A stretch of DNA of 64,000 nt. It comes from Reticulitermes speratus (lineage: Eukaryota; Arthropoda; Insecta; Blattodea; Rhinotermitidae). Each line of letters opens with the position of its first letter. Positions within the stretch are counted from its first letter, which is position 1. Positions 50,201 to 62,700 of the stretch are shown here, piece after piece. Below the pieces are notes generated by a model. That model saw only the letters and a program-made list of their open reading frames with translations. It did not search any database and was not told the origin of the DNA. The stretch is from positions 29,862,001-29,926,000 of the forward strand of contig JAJKFL010000002.1 in NCBI GenBank assembly GCA_021186555.1, written 5' to 3'. A program made the position numbers and the translations under genes.

Positions 50201-50391
50201 AAGAAAAAGCCAGACTATATGAGGAGTGGCAGCTTGAGCTGGAAAGAGGGATCAAACATAAAACTGAAGCTATCAACAAAGCATCCAAAATGCGGGCAGA
50301 TGCAATAGAACTGGCAGCTGAGGCTAGAGCACAACGGCTGGAAGCAAGACTAGCAGAAATGGAGAGACAGTTGGAAGCTAAGTTTGGTTAG
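47276..50391 (+). CDS. Small secreted protein with Cys-rich middle and coiled-coil C-terminus; unknown family
   Basis: Coding exons: 47276-47369, 47886-48017, 50093-50391. The total is 525 nt, 174 residues, with all phases consistent. Residues 1-27 form a signal peptide: MMISFHMTLLLSAVLALLIF, then NETKVSC. Exon 2 encodes FCNGLHCPPGSNCMVF and ends near DTSCSN, a four-cysteine segment with an NKT sequon. Exon 3 is highly charged and helical with heptad spacing (AALKQKLAETENAIKEKA through AEARAQRLEARLAEME), so a coiled coil of about 85 residues. The tail ends EAKFG then TAG. A polyadenylation signal AATAAA lies at 50455-50460. I do not recognise the family. By architecture it is an extracellular, probably oligomeric protein. 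Transcription likely starts at the TATA/Inr promoter 2 kb upstream. Confidence 0.72.
48119..48381. repeat. Perfect 131-bp tandem duplication
   Basis: Two adjacent identical units of 131 bp, the first starting at actgttaatattatct (48119) and the second at 48250. No mismatch was seen by eye. It lies in the second intron of the secreted-protein gene. Either a very recent duplication or an assembly artefact. Confidence 0.92.
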
Positions 50392-50637
50392 ACAGAACAT
50401 CTGAGGCATTAAACTCCGGTCCTAAAACAAGATAAGCAGGATGGGGTTTCTGAAAATAAAATATGCAAAATGTAGGACTACAAGACGCATAATCAGTTTC
50501 CTACAACCTCCCAAATCTATAATGCCAGAATAAATTTATTTACATTATTAGCAACAACACATAGATCACAATTAACATACAGAACATATTTTATTATCAC
50601 TGATATTTGTATTTGTGAAGCTGCCCACTTTTCTCCT

Positions 50638-50710
50638 TCTAGTGCCAAGGTTAAGAATGTGTGGAGCTATACCTCCTCCCACATCCCTTCCTGATGTGCA
50701 CAGGGACAAT
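50638..50710 (+). mobile_element. tRNA-derived SINE, copy E (3' fragment only)
   Basis: Only the conserved 3' block remains, from ctagtgccaaggttaaga to gatgtgcacagggacaa. Confidence 0.55.
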
Positions 50711-51389
50711 TTTAGCTTTATGTCATTTGTATTACTACTTGGGTAGTTTAGATCCTCTTCTGTTGCATACATGGGTTGTTGAAAGTGAACAAAGTGCTGT
50801 TAACAGTTATGGCAAGTGCAATGCTACATTGTAACATGCAGCTGTTGTAACATTTACTATTTACTAAGAGTTATATATGTTTGTATTTGTGACTTGATCT
50901 TTTCACCTCCAGTTCCCTTACCCAGAATTCCTGTCAACATGAAATTCGGTACCCATTACAAAATGCCACATAATTTATTGTTCATTCCTGCATACTTGCC
51001 TGAAGTACGTATTACTGTAGCTACACTTTTAGAAAAACTCAATTATTAGTGGATTACTTTTGCATAATGTGAATACAAAGAGTATATTAAAATGGAGGTA
51101 ACAGAGAGCGAAAAAATATTTATTGTACTATATGGTGGGAGAAAACTGCAATTTTCTTACATTTAAAACATAAAATAACATAACAAATGTAATCAAAACT
51201 CAAGTGAGGTGTGAGGTTCTGAAGGTTGTGGCTATGAAGATAACTGTATTCTATAACGTGATAATGTATAGTCCAGCTGATGCGTAACAACATTTCAGAG
51301 CAACCTGCTGATCATGAAGGCAGCAGGTTCCTTTGACACATCAGTATGTATCCACACAGCGCCACATCCAAAAGCATATACAGTACATA

Positions 51390-51505
51390 CAGTAGAACCC
51401 TGTTAAGAAGTCTTTCAAGGAACCAGAGGATTTGGGACTCCTTAAGCGGGAAGACTTATTAAGAGGGAAGCTTATTAAAAGCAATAGGATTTCGGGACTT
51501 TAAGT
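51390..51505 (+). mobile_element. Truncated copy of the CAGTAGAACC MITE
   Basis: Begins CAGTAGAACCCTGTTAAG after TA and follows the reverse complement of 56281-56170 closely, through gcgggaagacttattaag and aagcaataggatt. It then stops, so one end is missing. Confidence 0.7.
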
Positions 51506-53706
51506 TCCTACCTTACAGTAAACATAGTGCATCTCCATTACAAAGACTAACTAGTTAATACTGTTTATAGAAATAGTTTATTGCGACAATCAAATGAAAA
51601 CATGCAGGTGCACTGTGTGGGCAAAATGCAGATTTCTTAATTTAAAGCATGTGGTACACATGTAAAAACAGCCCTTTAAAGAATTAAAGAAAAAATAGTA
51701 TCAGTTTGGAAAACACATTTTTCCAGCAGAATACCTAGTAGATATTATGTGCAATCTATAATGGAAAATAGAACATGACAGAGTTACCAGCTGTAAGTCT
51801 ATGTCAAGGAATTCTGTTTATTGGCAGAAGACAGTAAACACACAGTATGTCTGGCCAGATGTTAACAAATGCCATGGGAAGTAGTATGGGTGGGGTGGGG
51901 TGGGGATTGGCAGTGCCCAGGATTCTTCCTGCACTTAGGCAACCAAAATACAACAGCAAATATTACTGACTTTGTTAAAATAACACCTTAATCTCAATCA
52001 TACAGAAAAACTATAAAAAATTACTCAAAAATAAAAAAGACATGAAATGAAGGTGTGAGGTATATGTATAACATAAAGATACGTCAAATTGTTAAGCTGT
52101 GATCAGGCCTCCTGAAACATTATTACACTGGTGATCATGTATATATAAAACCCAGATTCTGCATTCTGAACTTTGAAAACAGAAAGCATAAGATTAAATC
52201 ACATGGGCTTCACTATCAATCAATGCATAATTCTTTACATACATATTTATATAAAAGGACTGCAATGTTCCTTCGCAAGAATTAGCAGCTTCTGAATTTC
52301 CAAGTGGTCTACATCTTCACAGACTCCAGGTGATCAGTGGAAAACAGTATGGTAATTTACAAGAATGTCTTAATTGCATAAGCCACACTATCAAGCCCAT
52401 CACAAAGTAGAAAATCTTATCAACTATTTTACCACCTTATCACACAAATTATTACAGACGTAATGTAAGACACAAAAGTAGAACAGCTTATAAGCTGGGC
52501 ATCCACGAATCAATTCTTGGCAGATACAGGAATTTTTCTCTTTGCTGCCATGTCCAAACTCTGGAACATAACCAGCATGCAATCCAACAAGTATCTGGAG
52601 CTAAGGCAGCCTAAGCATGAACACATCATTCCCCACACTGAATCCCCAAATGTCGACTGTGTGAAGATATGAAGACATACCTTGATGTCCCTACCCTGGT
52701 AACCTAATCACACATTATGTAATTTAAATAAAACCTCTGCCACGTTTCTTTGCCTATACAACAAAATCAGTTGCGTACATTACAGCTGTTATAAGAACAC
52801 AGCTCATTTCTCAGAAACTTCATTAACAGTTTATTCCACCCTCCAGAAAGTTCCAATTCTTCATGTTCACAACAACAATCGAGATTTGTAGAGCCTAATG
52901 TATTTTTAAACCACCTTCCCAGATTATTTCAAAACACATACAGGGTTATGATGAAAGAGGGTGGACTTTTTACTAATGAAAACAAACACACACATTAGAA
53001 CAAAGTATGTCATTCATTTAATTCATGTGACTCACACTAGTACATAACAGATATGATGCAAGGTTGAACTAAACTTCAAAATTAAAAATCAGCAAGACAT
53101 GCAAGATCAATTCTGCACATTTATCAAATTTATGCATGGTTAACATTAATTTAAGACTGAAAAGTAGTGTTCACATGTAAGTCCAGTTGCTTATAATGCT
53201 ATTTGGTACAAAAATAACCTCCATGATAAGACATGGCATTTTGTATGTTAGTACAGCATTCTTTCTATTCAGAACCTCACAAAGACATATTGAAGTTCAA
53301 ATGCATGTCTCAGGAAACAGCTAATGCTGACATAATAATCAAAACAACAAATAATGAGGAATGTAAACATATGCAGAATACATCTTCAAGTCTACGTTAC
53401 CATTTCATCTTGCATTACACCGTTTACTCTTCATGTTCATAGTGCAAGAATATTGCTAAGGTCTCTGCAAGAATCAGTGAGTTGCATACAGATATTATGG
53501 ATAAAAGCAACACAAACGTCAAATATTGTATATATATTTAAATAGGTATGTGTTGAAGAAGAAGAAAACACTCCCTCACTCTCTTTTATACAAAATTCTT
53601 CCTGTAATTATCAGGTATCAACCCACTACAAAGTAGCAAATACATAATCCAGTTAGATCAATCTCTTCCTGCTGGATAGGGAGGAGTACCAATTGTCTAT
53701 ATGTGA

Positions 53707-56700
53707 TTACAGACCATACAGTTTAAGGGTTCTGTCCATGCTAGTTGAGGCAATATATTGAGCATGGCGGCCAAATCTCACCCCCGTAGCCATTGCTGTA
53801 TGATCATTAAATACTTTCAACTCTTGCCACTGTTTGCACAGGTACACTCTGAAATGACACAAACACCATTACTAACATTAAAGAGCAGTTGAACAGAATG
53901 GCTATGTAATCTGTTACTAGAGATAATTACTCATAACATCTTTGTCCATCCACGTAAAAAATATGGGTCAGTGCAAGATATACTCTTAACAGTCTGCTAG
54001 ACATAATAAACAGGCAAGATAGGCAATGTAGTATAACGTAAGATAGTGGTACGTTCGAGTAACCATTGTTGCAGTGGAAATGCAACAAAGCATTTTGTGT
54101 GTTTTTCACATTAGCTCATAAATGGGCATGACTTTCGGAAAAAATCCACTGAAGATAAAATGTGTGTTTTGATTTTATCTATAAGGTTTACCTAAAACAT
54201 TTCTCATTCCAAGAAGACAGACAAGATGAAACTAACAGTCACTTTTCAGAATGTTGTGAACGGGCCTAAAAACCTTTCTGTGTAATAATGACAAATAATA
54301 AATTAACCATCTTCCTGCATGGCATGGGGAAACTGATGGTATAGTGACTAAGCTACAGGCTGGAAGACTGACGATCATGGTTAGATTTGTAGCTAGAGCA
54401 GCAGATACTTTTCCTCTCTGAAGTGTCAAGACAAGCTCTATAGCCCACTCACCCACACATTCAATGATTACTGAGGGCTCCTTCTCTGGGAGTAAAATGA
54501 CCATGGTGTGAAAATGGCCACTCACCTCCATCTGGTGCCTTGGTTTAGAATAAGTAAGGCTGTAACTTCAATCCCCCATATGCCTTCATGGCATGAACAA
54601 GGACAACTTTCTTTTGACTTTAATACATGGCATGGTCTTCCTTGAGTAGCTGATGGTTTTTAACCATTCAAGAATTTGCTGTTGTTTTGAACTAGTTTCA
54701 TCATAAGAACCTCACAAACCATATCTCCAGCTCATTCAATGAAGTCTGCACCTTCAAAACCTAATAAGTCACATTTTAATATTATCTTTTCATGTAAACC
54801 TGTCTCCCAAGCAGTCTCCAGCCATGAGGATTCATGTCATCCATATCTTCATGCAGACACTCCAGAGTGTAAAGATACAGTATTTACCCATATATAAGAC
54901 AAGATTTTTTCCTAATTCATAATCTGAAAACCTGGAGGTAAACTTCTGATCACACATGAAGTTAAACATGATATATGTGCACAACGGCTGTAAAATTACA
55001 TTACTGGCGAGGACTACGGAAAAAAGAGTAATACATCCTTTAAACTGCTGCCATGTGCCACATACACATATAAACATGCATGGACAAACCTTAAAAGAAA
55101 GAGACACTTCAGTACTTCAGACTTACACACAATATTGTGCATAAGTCTATTTTAGATCATTTTACTGCAACTTCATAAAAGAACATTATTCAATACAGCT
55201 GTTTACTATATGTTCTGTTTTAAACCTACAACATAAAATTAAAAGGTCATTATGACAGCTTGCAAAAATGAAAACTATTTACAGCATAATTTTGAGTATG
55301 TCAAAATACTAATGTGTGTATTGAATAGTGAGAATCCAGTGACTTTACCTGACATCAGTCCCTGCAACAGCAAGGTATGTACCACTCTGGTCAAAACAGA
55401 GATCTCGAATCTCATAACCTTCATCCATTTGTAACGTCTTGAAATTCTTCAGCTTCCGTAGATCCCACAGTTTCACACATGCATCATCAGCTGCTGTTGC
55501 CAAGTAGTAACCGTTCTCAGAGAATGAGATGGCAGTGATAGGACCTGAGTGACCTGGAAGAAGGTTCAACAACATTTATGTATCACTATTTTGGGAAAGA
55601 GGATGCAAGTATTTATCAAAAATATGTCTGGCACTGTTTGAAAAAAAAGTTTGAGGAAATTTAATTACGAAGCACTCACTACAAGTCTTTTACATTCAAT
55701 CGCTCATATAATGAAATAAAAAGAGAGAAAAAAACTGTGAACACAATCTTTATCACATGTAAGAGCAATGTCTAACAATTATCAGATGTGATTAATGCTA
55801 AAAATGTTTCAGTCAAAGTAGTAAATCAGACAGTCCTGTTTAACCTTTATCCTACTGGGGTGGGTATTTAAATTTTAGCACATGGTTTCTGGAAAACGCA
55901 AGTATCATACAAAGAGAAAAAGATAAAATTATTAAATTATTGGCATTTTGTGGACAATAAAACACAGATTATGCAGAATGGCTTCAAATTAGTAAATTTC
56001 CTTGCTGCCTAAATATAAAAAATGAACATCTAGGGGCATTTTCCTACAGGAGTTCACACATATGAACAAAGTTAAACCTTGCAACTTCACTCCACGTCTC
56101 TTGAATACAGTAGAACCCAGATAAGAAGTCCCCGCATAAGAAGTTTTCCCCTGTAAGAAGTCTGATTTTTAAAGTCCCAAAATCCTATTGCTTTTAATAA
56201 GCTTCCCTCTTAATAAGTCTTCCCGCTTAAGGAATCCCTAATCCTCTGGTCCCTTGAAGACTTCTTAACAGAGTTCTGCTGTATTTAATTTATGACAATT
56301 TGTTGTAGTTGCAAAAGTATAACTTCAAAGGGACTTCACGCACATTATACATTACCCCTACAACACCACCTTGTTTGTCTAAATTTTTTTTAACTAGGCT
56401 TTTGAGATCACCATGTCACCTCCCAACCCTAAATCACCAATTTTCATGCTGCTTGCTATGAACCATACATAACTCGAGGACACAACCCCAGTGCTGTTTT
56501 AATTTCGTACAATCCTGAGTAACGTGGTGGCTGTACGGACCTGTGAGGCAAAGTAACAATAGCAGCACTAACATTTAGGTAAATAAATGATGTATGGTAA
56601 CAGACCATTCAGAAATATGCAACTTTTGTGAAGGTAATCTTTATGTAGGTCTATGAGGGTGATAACTAATGAATGACAGTAGGTACGCATGTGACATTTG

Positions 56701-59700
56701 GTACCGACAGAAATAACAATTTTACTTCCATGTATGAAACAGTTTGTAAATTAACAATTACTATTGTGGTAAGAATGCAAAATTTTGAGATCATAACTGA
56801 CAAATTTAACACATACAGAATACATACTTAAGTAGTAAGTTCACAAACATAAGAAAGAAGAAAGGAATGAAGAGAAGGAGAGGGTGGAAGAGAAGCACTA
56901 GATATGTAGAACCACAAATTTAAACACTAGGAAAATAGGATCTGCATTCTGCTGGAAACTACTTGTGTTTACTCACTGTCAACAGCAGAACAAAGTAATA
57001 TCACACATTTATGGTCCCTCCTCTTTCATCATCCACTTAGAGACAGAAGTCAAGTCTTATGTACAATAATTTTAATAAAGGAAGGTCACGTCAGTTCACT
57101 TAATTCCAAAAACAAGAGCTTGACCTAATACAAGAAAAGGGAAAAGGAATTTCTTCTTACCTGGAAAGTTTGCTACATTTGACTGTTCTTTTAAATCCCA
57201 GATTTTGACTTGGGAATCTGAAGTTCCTGTACCAAAAATCAGACCATCAGGATGAAACTGGGCTGTTGTCAATGCAATGCCACTTGAACCCTGGTCACCT
57301 ACCTACATTATGTAACATGAATAAAAATACAACATTAAGCATGACATCAATACCAAAATTAAATAATGAACTGCAAATCTATAAGATCACGAAACACCTT
57401 TGTCAGCAAACGTCCACTTCGGATGTCAGAGAAAGCCCAGTGTTGGTCTGTTGATGTTGACAGGACATAATCTCCCGTTGGATGGAGTGACAAACCCGTA
57501 ACTGGACCTTCATGTGCTCGAAGTATTTGAGTCGTCTGTGATGTTGGAACATTCCATACACGAATGGTTGCATCTGGAGAAGCTGTTATCACTAAATCCT
57601 GTTAAAAAAAAAATTTCTGAAATATCAGACACGCGATAAAAATTACTTAACTAGTATTATATACACCGTGCATCTTGTCACAATCTTCTTGTATACATTT
57701 GTGATGGAACCCCTTGAGGATGACAACTTGTTGTCGAAACATACGTAGGGGTCTTTAATATACATTATATATGTATTTTATCTAGTGCATTTGTTGGTTA
57801 TTAAGATACTTGACTAGTGTTTCTTCACATAATACAGTAAAAGTTGCAATATCTGGTACCTCAAGGAGCAAAGGACTGATATTGTAGTTTTTTGGATATT
57901 AGGATGTTACGTAATGTGTATCTTAACGTACCTAGCAAACTATGGCCACACCTAACCACTTAATTTGTCATTGACATCCTGTCCTGTTTACCATGCCACA
58001 TATTCCAACCTCTTTTCATCATTAGTCATGTAACCTGGTGAATATACAATATTTAAAAAGCCAACATGTCACCAAAAATGAATGGCAAAACTCTCAGAAT
58101 CAGTGCTGGGTGATGGAATAGCGAAATGTAATGGGCCTCATAGCCGTTTTCTGGTTAACAGTTTTGTGCATCCTTCAGTGCTGTGAAGTGTAGGTTTTAC
58201 TGTACTTCTGCTAACACTTCTTCCTTTCTTTCTTTCTCTCTCTCTCTTTTTTTTTTTACCAAGTACTCTGCAGAAATTTATACATTTACACTAATGTAAC
58301 AGAATTACCTCATCAGGGTGATAAATAACACGTGTAACTTTCTTGGTATGACCCTTGAGAATAGCCACCACTTGCTCAGTGTCTTTATTGAAAACTGTGG
58401 CATTGCGATCATTTCCTCCTGTCAATATTTTGCTTGTATCTGCACCATGGATATCAAGGGACAGAATACCTGGGATACTGGCACTATGAAGACCCTGTAA
58501 AAGAAAGCCATTTTATAAGGGAACCCAGTGGTTTGCATCAAAACAATTGCTGTATCTGTTTCAATGATTCTATCCACAGCAAAGTTTTGGTGCTGAACTT
58601 CTTTCAGTTTTTCTCCCAGTCTCTTATATAAAAGCCAGAAGCCCATCTAGAACCATAATATAATACACATATTTCCGACCGTAATAATGTTCTCAGTCAC
58701 ACAGTGATGACACAAAATAATAAGACCTTTATTTTATACATCCTGTTGTGATAATACATCAACCAAATTAGAAATAACCGTCAATTCACAAATAAAATTT
58801 GTCAGTACTTGTTATTCATTATAACATGTTTCAGCTGACTGGGCAACTTCAGGTAATACAAAAATATACAAAATACTTGGGAGGTTAATTGCAACATTGA
58901 GTTTTAGAAAAAGAAACGAGATCTCAAGTTCACATAAACAGTAAAAATTCATAAGGATACACATTATTCATATAATTTTGAAGTTTTATACATTCTAGTA
59001 CGCAAGAATATTGCCTTGAAAGTTCTAGCTTTCACCTAATTTAAGGTTTTTTATGTTGAGCATTTAATTATGGTACATAGCTTTACTTTTATAAGATTTT
59101 GTAGAGTAGTTTGCTGGTTTTAAGCCATTCTTTCCTTGAGTGTAGACTGGTTAATAGTTCTAGTATTACAGAATATCTGTGGCGCAAATTTGTAGTTTAT
59201 AGGTTACGAGCTTCTTTTAACGGCAAATCTGGAAATTGAAATAAAGGACAGAATAAATATGATGGTAAGTGGTAGAGAGATTGTAGAATAATTAAGTGAA
59301 ATGTAAAGATTCTTACTAATATAAATCCAAGAATTCTTCAAAACCTGTAAGAATTTTTGCATTTCACTTAATTATTATTCTACAATTTCTCTACCACTTA
59401 CCACCATATTCATTCTATCGTTTATTTCAATTTCCAGATTCACCATCATAAGAAGCTCTTAACCTACAAATTACAAACTCTATTCTATAATACTAAAACA
59501 TTCAACCAGTCTACACTCAAGGAAAGAATAACTTAAAACCACTACAAAATCTGAAAGTAAAACTATATGCAGTGAAACCTCTATCCATCGTTTTTCAGGG
59601 GACCGGAAAATTTGAACGATACATACGGGAAATGATAGTACCGGGAACCCATTAAAAATTATAGATAAGAACAATTTAATGATAATTATTACTTCTTGCT

Positions 59701-62700
59701 GAGAAAATCTTTCATTGACGTTTGTTTTGAGCAAACTTTACTCCTCCTCAATTCAAAGTACGATTTTTCAAGGCCTAGAACACTTTCACGATCACTGTCA
59801 CTCATGCTGTGCGCATAAAAAAAGATTTTACTTTCATCAGCGCTTCGTGCGTCTCAGCAAAGCTCTCCTCCTTCTTCCCCCTCCACACTCCCGGATGACA
59901 CGTGTCTCACGTACAGCTCCTGCACTCTTTCTACACCACAGGTTGCCACGTGACTGTCCACAGAGACATAGTCCTCGAATTTATCTTTGTTCATGCCACT
60001 GAACTTTTCCCAGTCTTGGCGGAAATCGTCGTCATCGTTGGTCAATACGACGTCACTATCGCCTGAAGATTGTCCCTGCACGTAACCAGCTTTCCGAAAA
60101 CAATTTTCGATTGTCTGCTGGGTTACTTCTTGCAAGGCTGCTACAGTGTAGTGCAAAGCTTCCAACACGTTTATCTTCTTTTTCATATCTTTGCCTGCAT
60201 CCATTAAGCAAACAGCTGTTTGCACGAGGCGTTTTCTATAAAGCTGCTTATAACACTTTATTACCCCTAAATCAAGGGGCTGGAGCACACTTGTACAATT
60301 TGCCGGGTATGACTTTTACATTTCTTAGAAACGATGTATCCTTTGGATGTGCGGCACAATTGTCCACAAAGAGGAGAATGTTCCTGTTTTGTGCACCCAT
60401 ACTTGCGTCTAATGAACGAAGAAATGAAGAAAAAATGTCTGTGGTCATCCACGCTTTATTGTTCGCGTGGTACTTGGTGGGTAATTTTTTTACATTCTTG
60501 AAACATCGCGGTTTCGGAGATTTTCCGATAACAATCGGCACTTGTTTGTCAGTTCCATCACTGTTAACACAAAGTAAAACAGTAAGTCTGTCTTTACAGT
60601 TTTTCCCTCCATGACAAGACTCTCCTTTGAGAGCCAAGGTTCTATCAGGAAGCACGTTGTAGAAGAGCCCGTCTCATCCGCATTGTAAATATCACGTTGT
60701 TCGTAGCCCTCCAACAAAGATGGCAGTCTTTCCAGCCACGCTTCCGTGCTTTCGCTGTCCACTGCCGCACTTTCTCCGACTAACGTCTTGTATACTAGGC
60801 CATGCCGGTCCTTAAACCTCGCTATCCAGCCGTTGGATGCAGTGAAATTTTCTATATTCAGCTGCGCTGCAATCATCTTCGCCTTTCCACGAAGAATGGT
60901 TCCATCAATTGGGATATTCGACACCCTTGCCTGCTGGTACCACGAGAAGAGTACTCTTTCCAACTCAGCGAATGTCGACTCCCTACCTATTTTCCTCTTC
61001 TTACTGGCGTTACCACATTTTTCTGTCTGCTCTCGGATTTCGTCCTTCTTTGCGAATATGGAGTTTAGTGTGCTTGGAGCCAACCCAAGGCGTTTGGCAA
61101 TGTCGACACGTTTCTCTCCAGGATTCTTCTCCACCTCTTCTACTATTTTCAATCGCTCGTGCAGAGTTCTCACTTGCTTTTTAGGTTGGGACATGGTCCA
61201 CGGATTTCAAAATAAATAGCAGGAATAAAATATAATGAAGTAATAAAAACAGGAACGAATTAATAACAGAAATAAAATATTATAGGAAAAGGATAATAAA
61301 GGATGGAAATGATTAAACCAGGGTAACGTATGAAACTATGAAGCACACCAGAACGCACAGAACCACTTGCAATGAAGTAAAGCTCCACAAAAGAGTTGCC
61401 AAGTCTTCATCTAGTCCAAAGAAAAGGATGGAGAGCAAAGAGTACAGAATGTACTCCATACTTTTTGATGGAGCCAATCCAGGTGGCACTAAGAAAGCAA
61501 TGCACGCACAGCGCACTAAACCATCGCTTCAAATTTAAAAAAAAAAAACTATCAGTGCGGGAAAATGTTGCGTCAGGACCGTGATTTTTCAACTATTGGT
61601 GCGGGAAAACGACAGTTCGAGGAACAATGGAGGCGGGAAAAAATAGTGTTATTTATATGGGGCTAATTTTGGGACCAAATAAGGCAGACGATACATGTGG
61701 GCGAACGACGGTAACGGGAACGATGGATAAAGGTTTCACTGTACCATAATTAAATACTCAACATAGAACAACCTTAAATTAGGTAAATTCTAGGACTTTC
61801 AAAGCAATATTCTTGCACACTAAAATATACAGAACTTCAAAATTATGTAAATAACATGTATTCTTTATGTAAAATGAGATCTCATTTCTTTTTATAAAAT
61901 TTAATGTTGCAATTAACCTCGTAAGTAATTTGTACATTTTTTTGTATTACCTGAAGATGGCCAAGTCAGCCAAAACACGTTGTAATGAATAGTAAGTATG
62001 GACAATACATTTCTGTTGTGTTCTGTAGACAGTACCATGACATCCTTGTGCTCTGAAAAGTGAAAAAGTATGAGAACTACAACTGCATGAAAATACAATC
62101 AACTCTCAGGGCACCAACAGTTTTTGACTCCGTTATGTGTTACTTCCTGACAACATACATTGTGCAGCTTATTTTTTCCCTACATACCATATTACATATT
62201 GCTGGGAATCAGGATTTCTTCTGTATAATATGCCGATTCTGTTACACAGTGGCAGAAAAAAAAAGCCAATCCTTCTTGTACTAGAAAATGCCCTTCACCA
62301 TACCCTAAAAACAATTATTTATACATACAGGATGTGAAGCAAGTGTGTGGAAGGTGCGTATAGAATCATGTGAGACAAGGTCCTCAGGTACAGTCCTTCC
62401 TCTTTTCTTTCGTTCTTGAGTCAGAACAGTTGCTTTATCCTGTAGCTTCTGAATAACTTCAGCCGACATGCCTGCTTGCTCTGTTGGTTGATTTGCTATA
62501 CCACCTGCTTCCACAGCAATTGCCTGAAACACAATGCACGTCAAACTAGACTTTGTCTAAAAAAAACTCAAGAGGGTATATCATACTTTCAGTAGGCAAT
62601 ATTATGGAAGAAAAGTCCTGTGTGCTCCACGTTTCATAATTCAATACAAAACTTCATCCAGCCAGCTGTTTCACTAGTGCCTCATGTGAATTCAGGAAGC

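Larger units (their letters stand above)
50392..53706. other. Intergenic region between convergent secreted-protein and Prp19 genes
   Basis: It holds the two 3' UTRs, a 3' fragment of the SINE family (50638-50710, ccaaggttaagaatgtgtgg), and a truncated copy (51390-51505) of the MITE at 56108. The rest, about 51510-53700, is AT-rich with no recognisable gene. Prp19's 3' UTR may extend well into it. Confidence 0.5.
58803..62005. repeat. Foldback element 3, one arm split by a Tigger element
   Basis: Left arm about 58803-59316. The right arm is in two pieces, about 59347-59569 and 61742-62005. Inner hairpin: gtgaaatgtaaagattctta against gtaagaatttttgcatttca. Outer arm: atttaattatggtacatag against gtaccataattaaatact, which shows directly that the left and right pieces were continuous before the insertion. 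Hammerhead-like motifs lie near both outer ends (58818-58857 minus, 61946-61986 plus), again outward-facing. It lies in the Prp19 intron 58495-62328. Confidence 0.82.

Noticed and set aside
53233..53545. Overlapping 60-70-codon open frames 3' of Prp19
   Set aside because: AT-rich chance frames with no motifs; the region is probably Prp19 3' UTR or intergenic.
60111..61219. Long plus-strand open frames (167 and 157 codons) across the Tigger element
   Set aside because: They are the complement of the transposase, which explains the lack of stops; no protein similarity of their own.
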